Shown here: in pieces, positions 16,347-25,036 of the stretch
Position numbering within the stretch: position 1 is the first letter of the stretch
How the letters are laid out: each line of letters begins with the position of its first letter
NCBI GenBank assembly: GCA_022797295.1
Contig: JAAWKH010000008.1
Coordinates: forward strand, 1 to 64,000
Direction: 5' to 3'
Origin: Peptococcaceae bacterium
GTDB taxonomy: Bacteria > Bacillota > Dehalobacteriia > UBA4068 > UBA4997
Length of the DNA stretch: 64,000 nt
The notes under the pieces: generated by a model
Database searches by the model: none
What the model was told of the DNA's origin: nothing
The model's input: the letters and a program-made list of their open reading frames with translations, nothing else
Position numbers and translations under genes: made by a program

Positions 16347-16784
16347 ATGAATTTGGAAAAGCACGCTAAAATTTTTCAAACGGCCAGTTTGTTGGCCGAA
16401 CTGCTGCGCACCTGCCCGGAATATACACATTATATCAACGCCAGGGAGCGCTTGTTTCAGGACCCGGTTAATAAGCGTATTTTTATGGAACTGCGCCAAA
16501 AGCAGCTTGCTTTGGCAGATGAGCCAAGACTGGCGGAGGCCAGGGAGTTTGACCCCAAGCAAAAGTTTGTGGATGATTTGCTGATGTCGGTGGCGCTTAA
16601 CCCGGTGGTTAATGATTTTTTGAATGCAGAATATAACTTTGGACGGATTATTGAACATATTGGCGAGATTTTTGAGCCGATTCTTCCTTACGACGATTTG
16701 GAGGACGAGGATGTCAACGAGTTGCTGGGTTGGCTGGAAACTGGCGATAAGCAAGCCCCCAATGAATCTACTTATCTGAATTGA
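16347..16784 (+). CDS. YlbF family regulator
   Basis: A 145-aa all-helical protein of the YlbF/YmcA family (Com_YlbF). The pattern TASLLAELLRTCPEY, LFQDPVNKRIFMELRQKQLAL and the repeated hydrophobic helix VVNDFLNAEYNFGRIIEHIGEIFE fit. In Bacillus, YlbF with YmcA and YaaT forms an Fe-S complex that promotes RNase Y-dependent RNA processing and development; RNase Y is encoded at 32.9 kb here. The acidic C-terminal tail is unusual. The ATG at 16347 follows AAGAGG; a GTG one codon upstream is possible. Confidence 0.75.
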   Translation: MNLEKHAKIFQTASLLAELLRTCPEYTHYINARERLFQDPVNKRIFMELRQKQLALADEPRLAEAREFDPKQKFVDDLLMSVALNPVVNDFLNAEYNFGRIIEHIGEIFEPILPYDDLEDEDVNELLGWLETGDKQAPNESTYLN

Positions 16785-16804
16785 ACAGCGAGGAGTGCAG
16801 CTTT

Positions 16805-17206
16805 GTGTTAAATGAAAAAACTGCTGGCCGCCGGATGACCAGGCAGCGTCAGGCGATTATGGAAATGTTGGCTAAAACGGACGAGCACCCTACTGCGGAG
16901 ATGGTCTACGAGGCTGTGCGCAAGCAACTGCCGGAGATTAGTCTGGGCACGGTTTATCGCAATTTGCAGCTTTTGGTGGAGGAGGGCCTGGCCCGGGAGA
17001 TTGACCGAGGCCGGGGAAGCTCGCGCTTTGATGGCAAGCTGGAGCAGCACAGCCATTTCTTTTGCCAGGCCTGCGGGCGAGTTTTTGACCTGCCGGCTTG
17101 TCAGGTTGATTTGCCGCCGGATTTGCCGGGTCAAATGCTGTGGCAGCGCACCGACTTTTTCGGTCTTTGTCAGGATTGCCTGCCGCCGGAGGCTGATAAA
17201 AACTGA
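16805..17206 (+). CDS. perR: Fur-family repressor, PerR-like
   Basis: A 133-aa metalloregulator. The winged-helix part has RMTRQRQAIMEML, HPTAEMVYEAV and ISLGTVYRNLQLLVEEGL. The regulatory-metal region SSRFDGKLEQHSHFFC carries the Asp and His pattern of PerR, which senses peroxide by iron-catalysed His oxidation. Two CxxC pairs (CQAC, CQDC) form the structural zinc site. Assignment as PerR rather than Fur or Zur is inference. The GTG at 16805 lies 9 nt after AGGAG; a TTG at 16781 overlapping the ylbF stop is an alternative. Confidence 0.8.
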   Translation: MLNEKTAGRRMTRQRQAIMEMLAKTDEHPTAEMVYEAVRKQLPEISLGTVYRNLQLLVEEGLAREIDRGRGSSRFDGKLEQHSHFFCQACGRVFDLPACQVDLPPDLPGQMLWQRTDFFGLCQDCLPPEADKN

Positions 17207-17302
17207 AAGCTGCAATAATAAAAAGCTTTAACAGGGCAATAATAATTAAAAAAGCTTAATCTAAAATAAAGTTTTAAATGCTTATAATGGAGGAAAAAAT
17301 TA

Positions 17303-18466
17303 ATGTCAATTATGGGTATGCGGGAATGGTTCCGCAAAAATAGAGCGTCGATGTTGGTGGTTTTTGTTTTACTGCTGGTTGGCCTGTTGATTTCCTATGG
17401 CCGTTTTGGCAGCAGCCCCACCTACACCGCGGCTGATTATGAAAAAATGCTGACAGATGCGCGCGAGGCTTATGCGGCTGACCCGGAATCACCGGAAAAT
17501 GTTTTTTATATGTATCAGGTGTTGAACAGCTATGCAGTGTTTTTGAACGAAAGCCATCAGGAACCGGAGCAGGCCAAGGCGATGAGCAATGAGGCCATCA
17601 CTTATTACGATATGTATTATGGTATGCTGGCCGACGAGGCTAAGGACACCTATCAGGCTAGCCCCAATTACGCTAACGCTTCGGTGGTTGCCAATTATCT
17701 TAGCCAGCGAGTGCAAGCTCAAAGCTTATCGGAGAGTATGGACCCGGCGGCTATGCAAGCTGAGGTAAACAACTGGATGGTGATAGCGTTGGGGCATCGC
17801 TTGGATGAGGTGAATGCGGAGCTGGCAAACACTCCCAATGATTCCGCTTTGCTGGCTGATTTGGCTGACGCTACCAGCGCTTTGGCTTACTATAAGCATG
17901 AGCAGGACAACACATTTGACCAAAACCCGGCTTACCAAGAGTCTTTGGCGCTTTATCAGCAGGCTATTGCCAACAAACCGGCTGATATTGACCTGACCAA
18001 TCTGGCAGGCTACTACAGCAGCGCGGCGGCTTGTGCTTACGAATTGAAAGATTATGCTCAGGCGCAGCAGCTTTACTTGCAGGCGGTTGAGGTTTGCGGC
18101 GGCGCTTTGGAGCCGGCGGCTTTGGCAGAGCTTTACACCAACGCTGCGGTTTGCGCCAATGCTCAGGATGACAAAGCTGCGGCTGAGGGCTTCTATCAGC
18201 AGGCTGTGGCGGCGGCTCCTGGCGATTACAATGCGAATATGAACTATGCTTCATTCCTGCTGAACGCGGCTAGATATGACGAGGCTATTGCTGTGTTCAC
18301 CGCTTATCGGGATACCTTTGACAAGAATAGCGAAGAATATCAGACTGCTCAGGAAAATTTGGACTATATCCAGTCCATTAAGGATATGATGGAAAGCCCA
18401 GAGCCTGAAAATGATGGCGAGGGCGAGACGGCCAATAACGAGGGGCAGCCTGAAGCTACAAATTAA
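17303..18466 (+). CDS. Membrane-anchored TPR-repeat protein
   Basis: A 387-aa protein with one N-terminal membrane helix (about residues 16-34, MLVVFVLLLVGLLISYG) preceded by a positive stretch, so the rest is probably outside the membrane. Residues ~200-360 hold several tetratricopeptide-like units (ALYQQAIANKPADIDLTNLAGYY, AQQLYLQAVEV, AAEGFYQQAVAAAPGDYNANMNYASFL), which usually mediate protein-protein contacts. The C-terminus is acidic and polar. AGGAGG-like sequence precedes the ATG. No partner is evident from the neighbours. Confidence 0.75.
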   Translation: MSIMGMREWFRKNRASMLVVFVLLLVGLLISYGRFGSSPTYTAADYEKMLTDAREAYAADPESPENVFYMYQVLNSYAVFLNESHQEPEQAKAMSNEAITYYDMYYGMLADEAKDTYQASPNYANASVVANYLSQRVQAQSLSESMDPAAMQAEVNNWMVIALGHRLDEVNAELANTPNDSALLADLADATSALAYYKHEQDNTFDQNPAYQESLALYQQAIANKPADIDLTNLAGYYSSAAACAYELKDYAQAQQLYLQAVEVCGGALEPAALAELYTNAAVCANAQDDKAAAEGFYQQAVAAAPGDYNANMNYASFLLNAARYDEAIAVFTAYRDTFDKNSEEYQTAQENLDYIQSIKDMMESPEPENDGEGETANNEGQPEATN

Positions 18467-18512
18467 GCTTTACAATAAAACTGAATAAAAAAACAAGAAA
18501 GAGGTGGCTTCT

Positions 18513-19748
18513 ATGTTACAAGGCAATGCAGTGATTGCCCAATCCGGCGGGCCGACTGCGGTTATCAACAGCAGCGTTTGCGGGGCGGTGCAGACCTGGC
18601 TGGCGGCGGAAAATCGCCCTGGCACTATTTACGCGGCGATTTCTGGCATTAAGGGTTTTTTTGACGAGGAACTGTTGGATTTGGCCGAACAGCCGGCCGA
18701 GGTTATCGCCGGCCTGCGTTGGACGCCAGGCGCTGGTTTGTTCTCCTGCCGCTACAAGGTTAGCGAGGAGGAATATCCCCGGTTAGTGGAAATTTGCAAG
18801 AAATATAACATCCGTTATTTCTTCTATAACGGCGGCAACGATTCAATGGACACCTGCAACAAGATGAGCCTGGCTGCGGAAAAGCTGGGCTATGAAATGC
18901 GGGTAATTGGTATTCCCAAAACGGTAGATAACGATTTGCCAATTACTGACCATTGCCCCGGTTTTGCCAGCGCCGCTAAATATTTGGCGGCCACGGTGAT
19001 GGAAACCGGCATTGATTTGGCGTCGGTTGCCACCAAAAATAAGGTTTGTATTATTGAAGCTATGGGGCGCAACGCCGGTTGGCTGACGGCGGCCGCCGCT
19101 TTGGCTAAACGTACGCCGGACGAAGCCCCGCATTTGATTTATCTGCCGGAGGTGCCATTTGATACGGAGCAGTTTTTGAAAGACGTGCAGGCGGTTTACG
19201 ACCGCTTGGGTTACTGCTTTGTGGTGGCTAGCGAGGGTATTATGGATAAAGACGGCAATTATATTGCCGCAGACGGCCGGGTGGACGCTTTTGGTCACGC
19301 TCAGCTTTCCGGCGCGGGCGAAACCCTGAAAAATCTGGTGGAGGAGCGTTTGGGCCTGAAAGCTCGCTGCAACACGTTGGGTACCGCTCAGCGTAGCGCT
19401 ATGCACTTTGCTTCCAAAACTGATTCCGACGAAGCCTATGCCACGGGCGTTAAGGCGGTGGAGCTGGCTTTGGCTGGCCAAACCGGCCTGATGGTGACGT
19501 TGGATCGGGCTCCTGGCGAGGAATATAAATGCACCCTGGGGGCGGCTCCTTTGGGTGAAGTGGCTAATGTGGAGAAAAAGGTGCCGCGTGAATGGGTGAA
19601 CGCCGAGGGTAATTATGTTACAGAGGAGTTCATCAAATACTGCCGCCCGTTGATTGAGGGCGAGGTTCCCGTGCCAATGCGCGGCGGCCTGCCAGATTAT
19701 GTGGCTTTGAATATGCAGCTTGGCCGCGTTGACCAAGGCCAGAAATAA
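18513..19748 (+). CDS. pfp: Pyrophosphate-dependent 6-phosphofructokinase
   Basis: This enzyme phosphorylates fructose 6-phosphate in glycolysis. The 411-aa protein has AQSGGPTAVINSS, GGNDSMDT and PKTVDND. Where ATP-dependent enzymes have GGDGS and PGTIDND, Asp and Lys occupy the discriminating positions here, the known marks of pyrophosphate users. The active-site region EAMGRNAGWL follows. PPi use makes the step reversible and saves ATP, common in anaerobes. The ATG at 18513 follows AGAGGTGG. A strong terminator lies 70 bp after the stop. Confidence 0.85.
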   Translation: MLQGNAVIAQSGGPTAVINSSVCGAVQTWLAAENRPGTIYAAISGIKGFFDEELLDLAEQPAEVIAGLRWTPGAGLFSCRYKVSEEEYPRLVEICKKYNIRYFFYNGGNDSMDTCNKMSLAAEKLGYEMRVIGIPKTVDNDLPITDHCPGFASAAKYLAATVMETGIDLASVATKNKVCIIEAMGRNAGWLTAAAALAKRTPDEAPHLIYLPEVPFDTEQFLKDVQAVYDRLGYCFVVASEGIMDKDGNYIAADGRVDAFGHAQLSGAGETLKNLVEERLGLKARCNTLGTAQRSAMHFASKTDSDEAYATGVKAVELALAGQTGLMVTLDRAPGEEYKCTLGAAPLGEVANVEKKVPREWVNAEGNYVTEEFIKYCRPLIEGEVPVPMRGGLPDYVALNMQLGRVDQGQK

Positions 19749-19819
19749 AGCAGTCTTTAAGCTGAACATAAAATAAATCCCTTTCAGTTAAAAATTTAGA
19801 GGGCTTTATATGAAACAAG

Positions 19820-19866
19820 TTAAGTCGGCGTTCTGTTTGGAAAACGCCGACTTAATTTTCCTTTTG
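19820..19866 (+). terminator. Rho-independent terminator of the phosphofructokinase gene
   Basis: TTAAGTCGGCGTT (19820-19832) pairs perfectly with AACGCCGACTTAA (19843-19855), followed by TTTTCCTTTT. An open frame running through it (from 19810) is therefore not the true dipeptidase start. Confidence 0.88.
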
Positions 19867-19893
19867 AAGCATAGATTTTACAGAGGTGATTTT

Positions 19894-20832
19894 ATGCTGA
19901 AATTTGCTGACGCACATTGTGATACGATTACCAAGCTGCGGCCGCAGCAGTTGGCGTTGGGCTGCGATACGACGTTGGCTCATTTGGATTTGCCGCGCTT
20001 GCAGGAGGGAACGCAGCTGCAATTTATGGCCTTTTTTTTGCAGCAAGCAGCTCCGACGGAGGCCTGGCGGCTGTTACGAAAGCATTGGCGAAGCTTGCGG
20101 CAGGCGGTTGCTTTGAACGGCGGTGTGGAGATTTTAACTGATTTGCGGCAGGCCGGTTGTTTTCAGCAAACTGAGCGCCCGCAGCTGTTGCTGGCGGTTG
20201 AGGGCCTGGATTTGTTGGCGGAAAATGGGGAGGCTGGCGCGGAGGAATTGTTTCAGTTGGGTTTCCGTAGCCTGGGGTTGTTTTGGAACAATGATAATTG
20301 GCTGGGTTGTGGGGCGGCGGCTCAAGGCGTGGCGGATACTGGGCTGACTTTGGCTGGTCAGGATTTTGTTCGTTATGCTGAAGAGCGTGGTTTTTTGTTG
20401 GATTGGGCTCACGCTTCAGCCGGCAGTTTTTGGCACGGTGCAGCAATTTGTCACAAGCCTCTGTTTGTTAGCCATGCCTGTTGCGCGGAGCTGTGTTTGC
20501 ACCGGCGTAATCTGACGGATGAGCAGTTGCGAGCCTTGGGGGAGAGCGGCGGCTGGTTGGGCGTTGCGCTGGCCCCGGCTTTTTTGCGGCCGGACGGCCG
20601 GGCGGAGCTGGCCGACGTGGTGCGGCATATTCAGCATGCCGTGAAGCTGGCCGGGGAGGAAGCTGTGGGGTTGGGTTCTGATTTTGATGGATTGGATGAG
20701 TTGCCGCTGGGCCTTGAGGGAGTGCAGAGCTGGCCGTGTTTGGCGGAGGCTTTGGTTGCCGCCGGCCTGCCGGAAGCATTGGTGGCTAAAATTATGGGAG
20801 AGAATTTGCTGCGCTTTTTGCGGGAATATTAG
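19894..20832 (+). CDS. Membrane dipeptidase-like protein, M19 family
   Basis: A 312-aa zinc-dependent dipeptidase of the M19 (renal dipeptidase) family. The HxD ligands are in DAHCDT, the bridging Glu in LLAVEGLDLL, and later ligands in LDWAHAS and VSHACC. LGSDFDGLDELPLGLEG near the C-terminus is a family signature. The start is the ATG at 19894 with AGAGGTGA; the region upstream is the pfp terminator. Substrate is probably a dipeptide or D-amino-acid dipeptide. No export signal is visible, so it is likely cytoplasmic. Confidence 0.85.
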   Translation: MLKFADAHCDTITKLRPQQLALGCDTTLAHLDLPRLQEGTQLQFMAFFLQQAAPTEAWRLLRKHWRSLRQAVALNGGVEILTDLRQAGCFQQTERPQLLLAVEGLDLLAENGEAGAEELFQLGFRSLGLFWNNDNWLGCGAAAQGVADTGLTLAGQDFVRYAEERGFLLDWAHASAGSFWHGAAICHKPLFVSHACCAELCLHRRNLTDEQLRALGESGGWLGVALAPAFLRPDGRAELADVVRHIQHAVKLAGEEAVGLGSDFDGLDELPLGLEGVQSWPCLAEALVAAGLPEALVAKIMGENLLRFLREY

Positions 20833-20876
20833 GAAAGCGTGCACGCAAAAAAATAACCAAATTCGGATATTTAATC

Positions 20877-20905
20877 TTGACAAGCGTAAGTAAACGTTGT
20901 ATAAT
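20877..20905 (+). promoter_or_regulatory. Sigma-A promoter of yceD-rpmF
   Basis: Perfect TTGACA (20877-20882), 17-bp spacer, TATAAT (20900-20905). The yceD ATG is only 8 bp past the -10, so transcription should start at or within a couple of bases of the start codon. Confidence 0.85.
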
Positions 20906-20912
20906 ATCATTT

Positions 20913-21452
20913 ATGTTGATAAATGTTACAAAAGTAAAAAGCACCGCGCAAAGCTCGGAGCGGTTGAATCTGGCCGAGGTGGTTGACGCCGCTGCTTACG
21001 GCTACCCGGAGTTGGCCCTGCAAGGGCCGGTGCAGTTTGTGGGCCAGGTGGAGAACGCCGCTCCTTTTTTGGAGCTGCACGGCCAAGTCACCGGCTGCCT
21101 GCGTTTAACCTGCGCCCGCTGTCTGGCTCAATTTGAGCTGACCCTGCAAGCGGAAATTGCCGAGGCTTACACCAACAAGCCGGAGGCGATGTCGGAAGAT
21201 GACGAATATGCGGTTAGCTTTTTTGAGGGTGATGAAATTGATATTGCCCCAGCTCTTTTGCAAGCCTTGCTGTTGGAGCTGCCTATGCAGCCTCTTTGCC
21301 GGCCGGATTGCAAGGGCCTTTGCCCGGATTGTGGCGCTGATTTAAATCAGCAGCCTTGCACTTGTAACCACCAGGATATTGACATACGTTTTAGCAAGTT
21401 GCAAGCCCTTTTGCAGGAAATGCAGGGCCAGCAGCCGGAAAAGGAGGTGTAA
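20913..21452 (+). CDS. yceD: YceD family protein (DUF177)
   Basis: A 179-aa protein of the YceD/DUF177 family, usually encoded just upstream of rpmF and linked to 23S rRNA accumulation in plants and bacteria. Family features are LTCARCLAQFELTL and the C-terminal CRPDCKGLCPDCGADLN with CNH, likely zinc-binding. The ATG at 20913 has no Shine-Dalgarno site and coincides with the expected transcription start, so the message may be leaderless. rpmF starts 6 bp after the stop, preceded by AAGGAGG. Confidence 0.88.
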   Translation: MLINVTKVKSTAQSSERLNLAEVVDAAAYGYPELALQGPVQFVGQVENAAPFLELHGQVTGCLRLTCARCLAQFELTLQAEIAEAYTNKPEAMSEDDEYAVSFFEGDEIDIAPALLQALLLELPMQPLCRPDCKGLCPDCGADLNQQPCTCNHQDIDIRFSKLQALLQEMQGQQPEKEV

Positions 21453-21457
21453 AACCA

Positions 21458-21658
21458 ATGGGTGTACCTAAGAATAAAACTTCCAAAGCCAACCGCCGCA
21501 TGAACCGCGCCGGTCGCTATGCTGATTTTACAGCCACCGCAGTTTCCCTGTGCCCACAGTGCCACGCTTTCAAGCTGCCACATCACGCTTGCCCGCAGTG
21601 CGGCTATTACAAAGGCCGTCCGGTGAAAACTGTTAAAGCTGAGAAAGTGGAAGAATAA
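21458..21658 (+). CDS. rpmF: 50S ribosomal protein L32
   Basis: A 66-aa L32 with the N-terminus MGVPKNKTSKANRRMNRA and a zinc-ribbon made of CPQC (32-35) and CPQC (45-48). This is the zinc-binding form rather than the Cys-less paralogue. It is co-transcribed with yceD and followed at once by a terminator. Confidence 0.97.
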   Translation: MGVPKNKTSKANRRMNRAGRYADFTATAVSLCPQCHAFKLPHHACPQCGYYKGRPVKTVKAEKVEE

Positions 21659-21680
21659 AATTTTGAACAGCTCAAACATC

Positions 21681-21707
21681 CCCTCAACCTGTGGTTGAGG
21701 GTTTTTT
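21681..21707 (+). terminator. Rho-independent terminator of yceD-rpmF
   Basis: CCCTCAACC (21681-21689) and GGTTGAGGG (21693-21701) form a perfect 9-bp stem with a TGT loop, followed by six T. Confidence 0.93.
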
Positions 21708-21709
21708 GT

Positions 21710-21746
21710 GTGAACACTTAGCGATTGTCAAGTCCACTTTAGTGGA
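21710..21746 (+). repeat. Terminator-associated dispersed repeat, copy A
   Basis: A 37-bp element starting GTGAACACTTAGCGATTG, two bases after the T-run of the rpmF terminator. It ends in TCCACTTTAGTGGA, a short perfect inverted repeat. It matches copy B at 32727-32763 with three mismatches. Confidence 0.75.
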
Positions 21747-21898
21747 AATCTTAAAACTGCCGTTTTTTGACGAAAAAAAATTGCCGGATTAAGTGCATAA
21801 CTGATTGCAAGGCGTTGTAATGTGGAAAAAATTGTGGTAAAATAATTTAGATAAGGATTGTTTATTAATTGCACGAAGTTGCTTACACGGAGGTTAAA

Positions 21899-22876
21899 AT
21901 GCTCAACTCATTTTTGGAAAAGCATAGATATACCCTGCTAGGGGCCGTTTTGATTGTACTGATTTTGGCTTTCTTCTGTTTTGTGGATGTGCCTTACACG
22001 ATTTATGGTGTTTCAGTTGATTCTCAGATGGCCGAGCCGGATGTTTTGCCGGTGCCGGAATATCAAGCCGGCAGCGACCACGGCGCGGTGGTTTTGATGT
22101 ATCATCATTTGGTGACGGACGCGGAGATGGCCAGTGGTAAATATGCAGATAATAATGCGATTATTTCCGTGAGCCAGTTTGCGGAGGAAATGCGCTATTT
22201 GGCGGAAAATGGTTATCACACCTTCAAAATGTCGGAAGTGGCTTCCATATTATATAATTCGCTTTCTTTTCCTGAAAAATCCGTGATAATCACCTTTGAT
22301 GACGGCTATGCCAGCAATTATACGCTTGCTTATCCAATCTTGCAGGATTATAATTTAAAGGCGACTATTGCTGTGGTGGTGCTGTCCTCTATGGTTGCTT
22401 CAGACGACGGCGGCCTGACGTCTCAGAATATTCCGCACCTGAGTTTTGACCAGATGCGGGAAATGCAGCAATCTGGCCTGGTGGAAATTGGTAGCCATAG
22501 CTACGACGGACACGGAATGATTAAATCCAGCCAAAGTGGCGATTTGGGGCGTTTTTTCATTGACCGTAAATATCTGACTGACGAGGGACGCCGGGAAACC
22601 GACGCGGAATATCGGGACAGAATTAATCAGGATTTGCGTTTGTCTAAATATGTTCTGGAATCAGAGCTCAACACAGTGGTTAATTATTTTGCTTATCCTT
22701 ATGGCGTGACTAATGGCGGCAGTTACGACGCTTTGGCCAGAAATGGCTTTTTGGTGGCGGTGACCACCGCCAAAGGCACGATAAACAGCCGTAGCGACGC
22801 TTTGAAGTTGAATCGGCGCAATGTGGACCAGGGTATTAGTCTGACTGAGTTTGCTCGATTGCTGGAAGTAAAATAG
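21899..22876 (+). CDS. Membrane-anchored polysaccharide deacetylase (NodB domain)
   Basis: A 325-aa carbohydrate esterase-4 protein. A single N-terminal membrane helix (about residues 11-30) is followed by an exported NodB homology domain: VVLMYHHLV, ITFDDGYASNYTLAYPIL with the catalytic Asp and metal Asp, and GSHSYDGH with His ligands. The C-terminal FAYPYG and LNRRNVDQG fit the family. Substrate is probably peptidoglycan or another N-acetylated glycan. The ATG at 21899 with GGAGG is chosen over a TTG at 21869. A second NodB protein lies at 49.6 kb. Confidence 0.85.
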   Translation: MLNSFLEKHRYTLLGAVLIVLILAFFCFVDVPYTIYGVSVDSQMAEPDVLPVPEYQAGSDHGAVVLMYHHLVTDAEMASGKYADNNAIISVSQFAEEMRYLAENGYHTFKMSEVASILYNSLSFPEKSVIITFDDGYASNYTLAYPILQDYNLKATIAVVVLSSMVASDDGGLTSQNIPHLSFDQMREMQQSGLVEIGSHSYDGHGMIKSSQSGDLGRFFIDRKYLTDEGRRETDAEYRDRINQDLRLSKYVLESELNTVVNYFAYPYGVTNGGSYDALARNGFLVAVTTAKGTINSRSDALKLNRRNVDQGISLTEFARLLEVK

Positions 22877-22914
22877 ATTTTTGGTTAGGTATTTTTATTT
22901 TTGGAGGCGGAATT

Positions 22915-23907
22915 TTGAGCGTGAGAATTGCTATTGACGCTATGGGCGGCGATTTGGCCCCTAAGGCTTTGGTGGAGGGGGCTATTAAGGCGGCCACCGC
23001 TGACCAGGAAGTTCAGATTATTTTGGTAGGGCAGCCTGATAAGCTGCCTCAGGAACAGGCTTTGCCAGCCAACGTGACGGTTGAAGAGGCTGCTACAGTG
23101 ATGGCGATGGATGAATCGGTGGAGAATTTGCGTAAAAAACGCGATAGCTCCATTTGGGTGGCTACTAAAATGGTGAAAGAGGGTCGGGCTGACGCGGTGA
23201 TTTCCGCTGGCAGCACCGGCGCTCAGATGGCCTCCGCCTTGCTGCTTTTGGGCCGGATTCCCGGCATTACTAGGCCGGGAATCTGCACGATTTTTCCATC
23301 CTTAAAAGGCGGTTCTATCCTGCTGGATATTGGCGCCAATTTGGAGCTGGATGTTGAGCAGTATCTGCAATTTGCGGTGCTGGGTCAGGTTGCGGCGCAG
23401 GCTTTGTTGCAGGTGGAAAATCCAACTATTGCTTTGCTGAACAATGGTACCGAAGAACATAAGGGTACAGATAAGCTGGTGGAGGCGCATCAGTTGTTGA
23501 AAAAATCCGGCCTTAATTTTGTTGGCAATTTTGAGGCGCGGGATTTGATGTCTGGCAATGTGGATGTGATTGTGACGGATGGTTTCACTGGTAATGCGGT
23601 GCTGAAAACCTCCGAGGGTTTGGCCAAAACGTTTGTCGGGGTGCTGAAGCAGGAGCTTTCGGCCACGCCGGTGCGGCGGTTTGGGGCGGCTTTGGTGATG
23701 CCGGGGCTGAAAAAATTGAAGCAGATGTTGGATTATAAAAAGGTTGGCGGCGCGCCTTTGCTGGGCGTGGGTGGTTTGAGCGTGGTTTGCCACGGCAGCT
23801 CTGATGCTGTGACGATTGAGGCTGCGGTGAAGCAAACGGTGAATTTGCATAAAAGTGATTTTATTCCAGCTATGAAGGAACGAGCGGCCAGTTTTTTTGT
23901 CAAATAA
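22915..23907 (+). CDS. plsX: Phosphate acyltransferase PlsX
   Basis: PlsX converts acyl-ACP to acyl-phosphate, the donor for PlsY in phospholipid synthesis; it is peripheral to the membrane. The 330-aa protein shows IAIDAMGGDLAPKALVEGA, ADAVISAGSTGAQMASALLLLGRI, RPGICTIFP, LLDIGANLELD and the C-terminal GGAPLLGVGGLSVVCHGSSDA. The TTG start follows GGAGGCGG. The acyl carrier gene acpP is 40 bp downstream, but fabH, fabD, fabG and fabF, which often sit here, are absent from this locus. Confidence 0.96.
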   Translation: MSVRIAIDAMGGDLAPKALVEGAIKAATADQEVQIILVGQPDKLPQEQALPANVTVEEAATVMAMDESVENLRKKRDSSIWVATKMVKEGRADAVISAGSTGAQMASALLLLGRIPGITRPGICTIFPSLKGGSILLDIGANLELDVEQYLQFAVLGQVAAQALLQVENPTIALLNNGTEEHKGTDKLVEAHQLLKKSGLNFVGNFEARDLMSGNVDVIVTDGFTGNAVLKTSEGLAKTFVGVLKQELSATPVRRFGAALVMPGLKKLKQMLDYKKVGGAPLLGVGGLSVVCHGSSDAVTIEAAVKQTVNLHKSDFIPAMKERAASFFVK

Positions 23908-23946
23908 TAAAGCGAAAGTAGATTGATTTAACGGGAGGTTGGCTAG

Positions 23947-24174
23947 ATGAATACGATTGAAACCTTACAGCAAGCGATTAAAAAGGAATTGGGCCGTGAT
24001 TTGGGCACATTGACCAAGGATACCAGCTTTGAGGAGCTAGCTTTAGATTCCTTGGATGTGGTGCAGATGGTTATGGCTATTGAAGAAGCTTTTGATATTG
24101 AAATTGATGATGATGATGTGGAAAATCTGAAAACGGTTGGGCAACTTTTGGATTATATTGAGGCCAGAAAATAA
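23947..24174 (+). CDS. acpP: Acyl carrier protein
   Basis: A 75-aa acidic carrier. The phosphopantetheine attachment Ser is in LALDSLDVVQMVMAIEEAFDIEI, preceded by FEEL. It carries growing chains in fatty acid synthesis and supplies PlsX encoded just upstream. GGGAGG precedes the ATG. Confidence 0.97.
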   Translation: MNTIETLQQAIKKELGRDLGTLTKDTSFEELALDSLDVVQMVMAIEEAFDIEIDDDDVENLKTVGQLLDYIEARK

Positions 24175-24252
24175 ATTGCTGGCAAGAGGGAAATACTATT
24201 TAAAAGTTAAAGCAGTTTAAGAAATATTTTGTATTAAAATTGGAGATTTGTT

Positions 24253-24990
24253 TTGAATACTGTTGATGTAAACAAAAGCAGAAGAGAACGCCTTGGTGAA
24301 TTGGCGGAAAAATTGAACTGGCAGGGGGATATGCAGCTGTTACAGCAGGCGTTGACGCATCCCACTTACTTTGAGGGGCAAAAATCGCCGGGTGATGAGG
24401 ATAACCAGCGGTTGGAATTTTTGGGAGATTCCATTTTGGGCTTTGTGGTGGCGCGGGAGCTTTTCAAGCGCAATCCGGCCGCCGATGAGGGCTATCTGAG
24501 CAAAACGCGGGCGGCTCTGGTTTGCGAGGGTTCCTTGGCGGATTTGGCGCGTGAATTGGGGCTTGGCGACTATATTATTATGGGCAAAGGCAGCTTGAAA
24601 AACGGAGAACAAAATCGCAATTCTATTTTGGCGGACGCCTTTGAAGCCGTGGTTGGCGCGATGTATCTGGCGCAGGGGCAGGAAAAGGTGGAGGCCTTTT
24701 TGCTGGCTCGCTTTACCACGGAGCTGGAGGAAAAAGTGGGCGATCGCTATGAGGATTACAAGGGCCTAATGCAAATGCTGGTGCAGACGCTCTCGGAGCG
24801 GCATATCACTTACCAGCTGCTTTCTGCGGTTGGCCCCTCGCACCAGCGCACTTTTACGGTGGCTTTGGTGTACTGTGGGGAAACGCTGGCTTCTGCTTCC
24901 GGCCCCAGCAAAAAGGAGGCCGAGCAAAAAGCGGCTCGGCTGGCCTGGCAGCGCAAGGATGAATGGGTGGCCCGGCTGGCTAATGGTTAA
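24253..24990 (+). CDS. rnc: Ribonuclease III
   Basis: RNase III cleaves double-stranded RNA in rRNA maturation and mRNA turnover. The 245-aa protein has the catalytic signature NQRLEFLGDSILGFVVA, the second acidic cluster ILADAFEAVVGAMYLA, and a C-terminal double-stranded-RNA-binding domain (about 170-240, DYKGLMQMLVQTLSE and GPSKKEAEQKAARLAW). The start is TTG at 24253 with GGAG upstream. It belongs to the acpP-rnc-smc-ftsY order typical of Firmicutes. Confidence 0.96.
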   Translation: MNTVDVNKSRRERLGELAEKLNWQGDMQLLQQALTHPTYFEGQKSPGDEDNQRLEFLGDSILGFVVARELFKRNPAADEGYLSKTRAALVCEGSLADLARELGLGDYIIMGKGSLKNGEQNRNSILADAFEAVVGAMYLAQGQEKVEAFLLARFTTELEEKVGDRYEDYKGLMQMLVQTLSERHITYQLLSAVGPSHQRTFTVALVYCGETLASASGPSKKEAEQKAARLAWQRKDEWVARLANG

Positions 24991-25036
24991 GCCGAAACGG
25001 AAGATAGCAAAAATAATTTGATAAGAGGGGTGGAAT

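Noticed and set aside
19810-19893. N-terminal extension of the M19 dipeptidase
   Set aside because: These codons lie in a strong terminator hairpin; the ATG at 19894 has a good ribosome site and family-consistent start.
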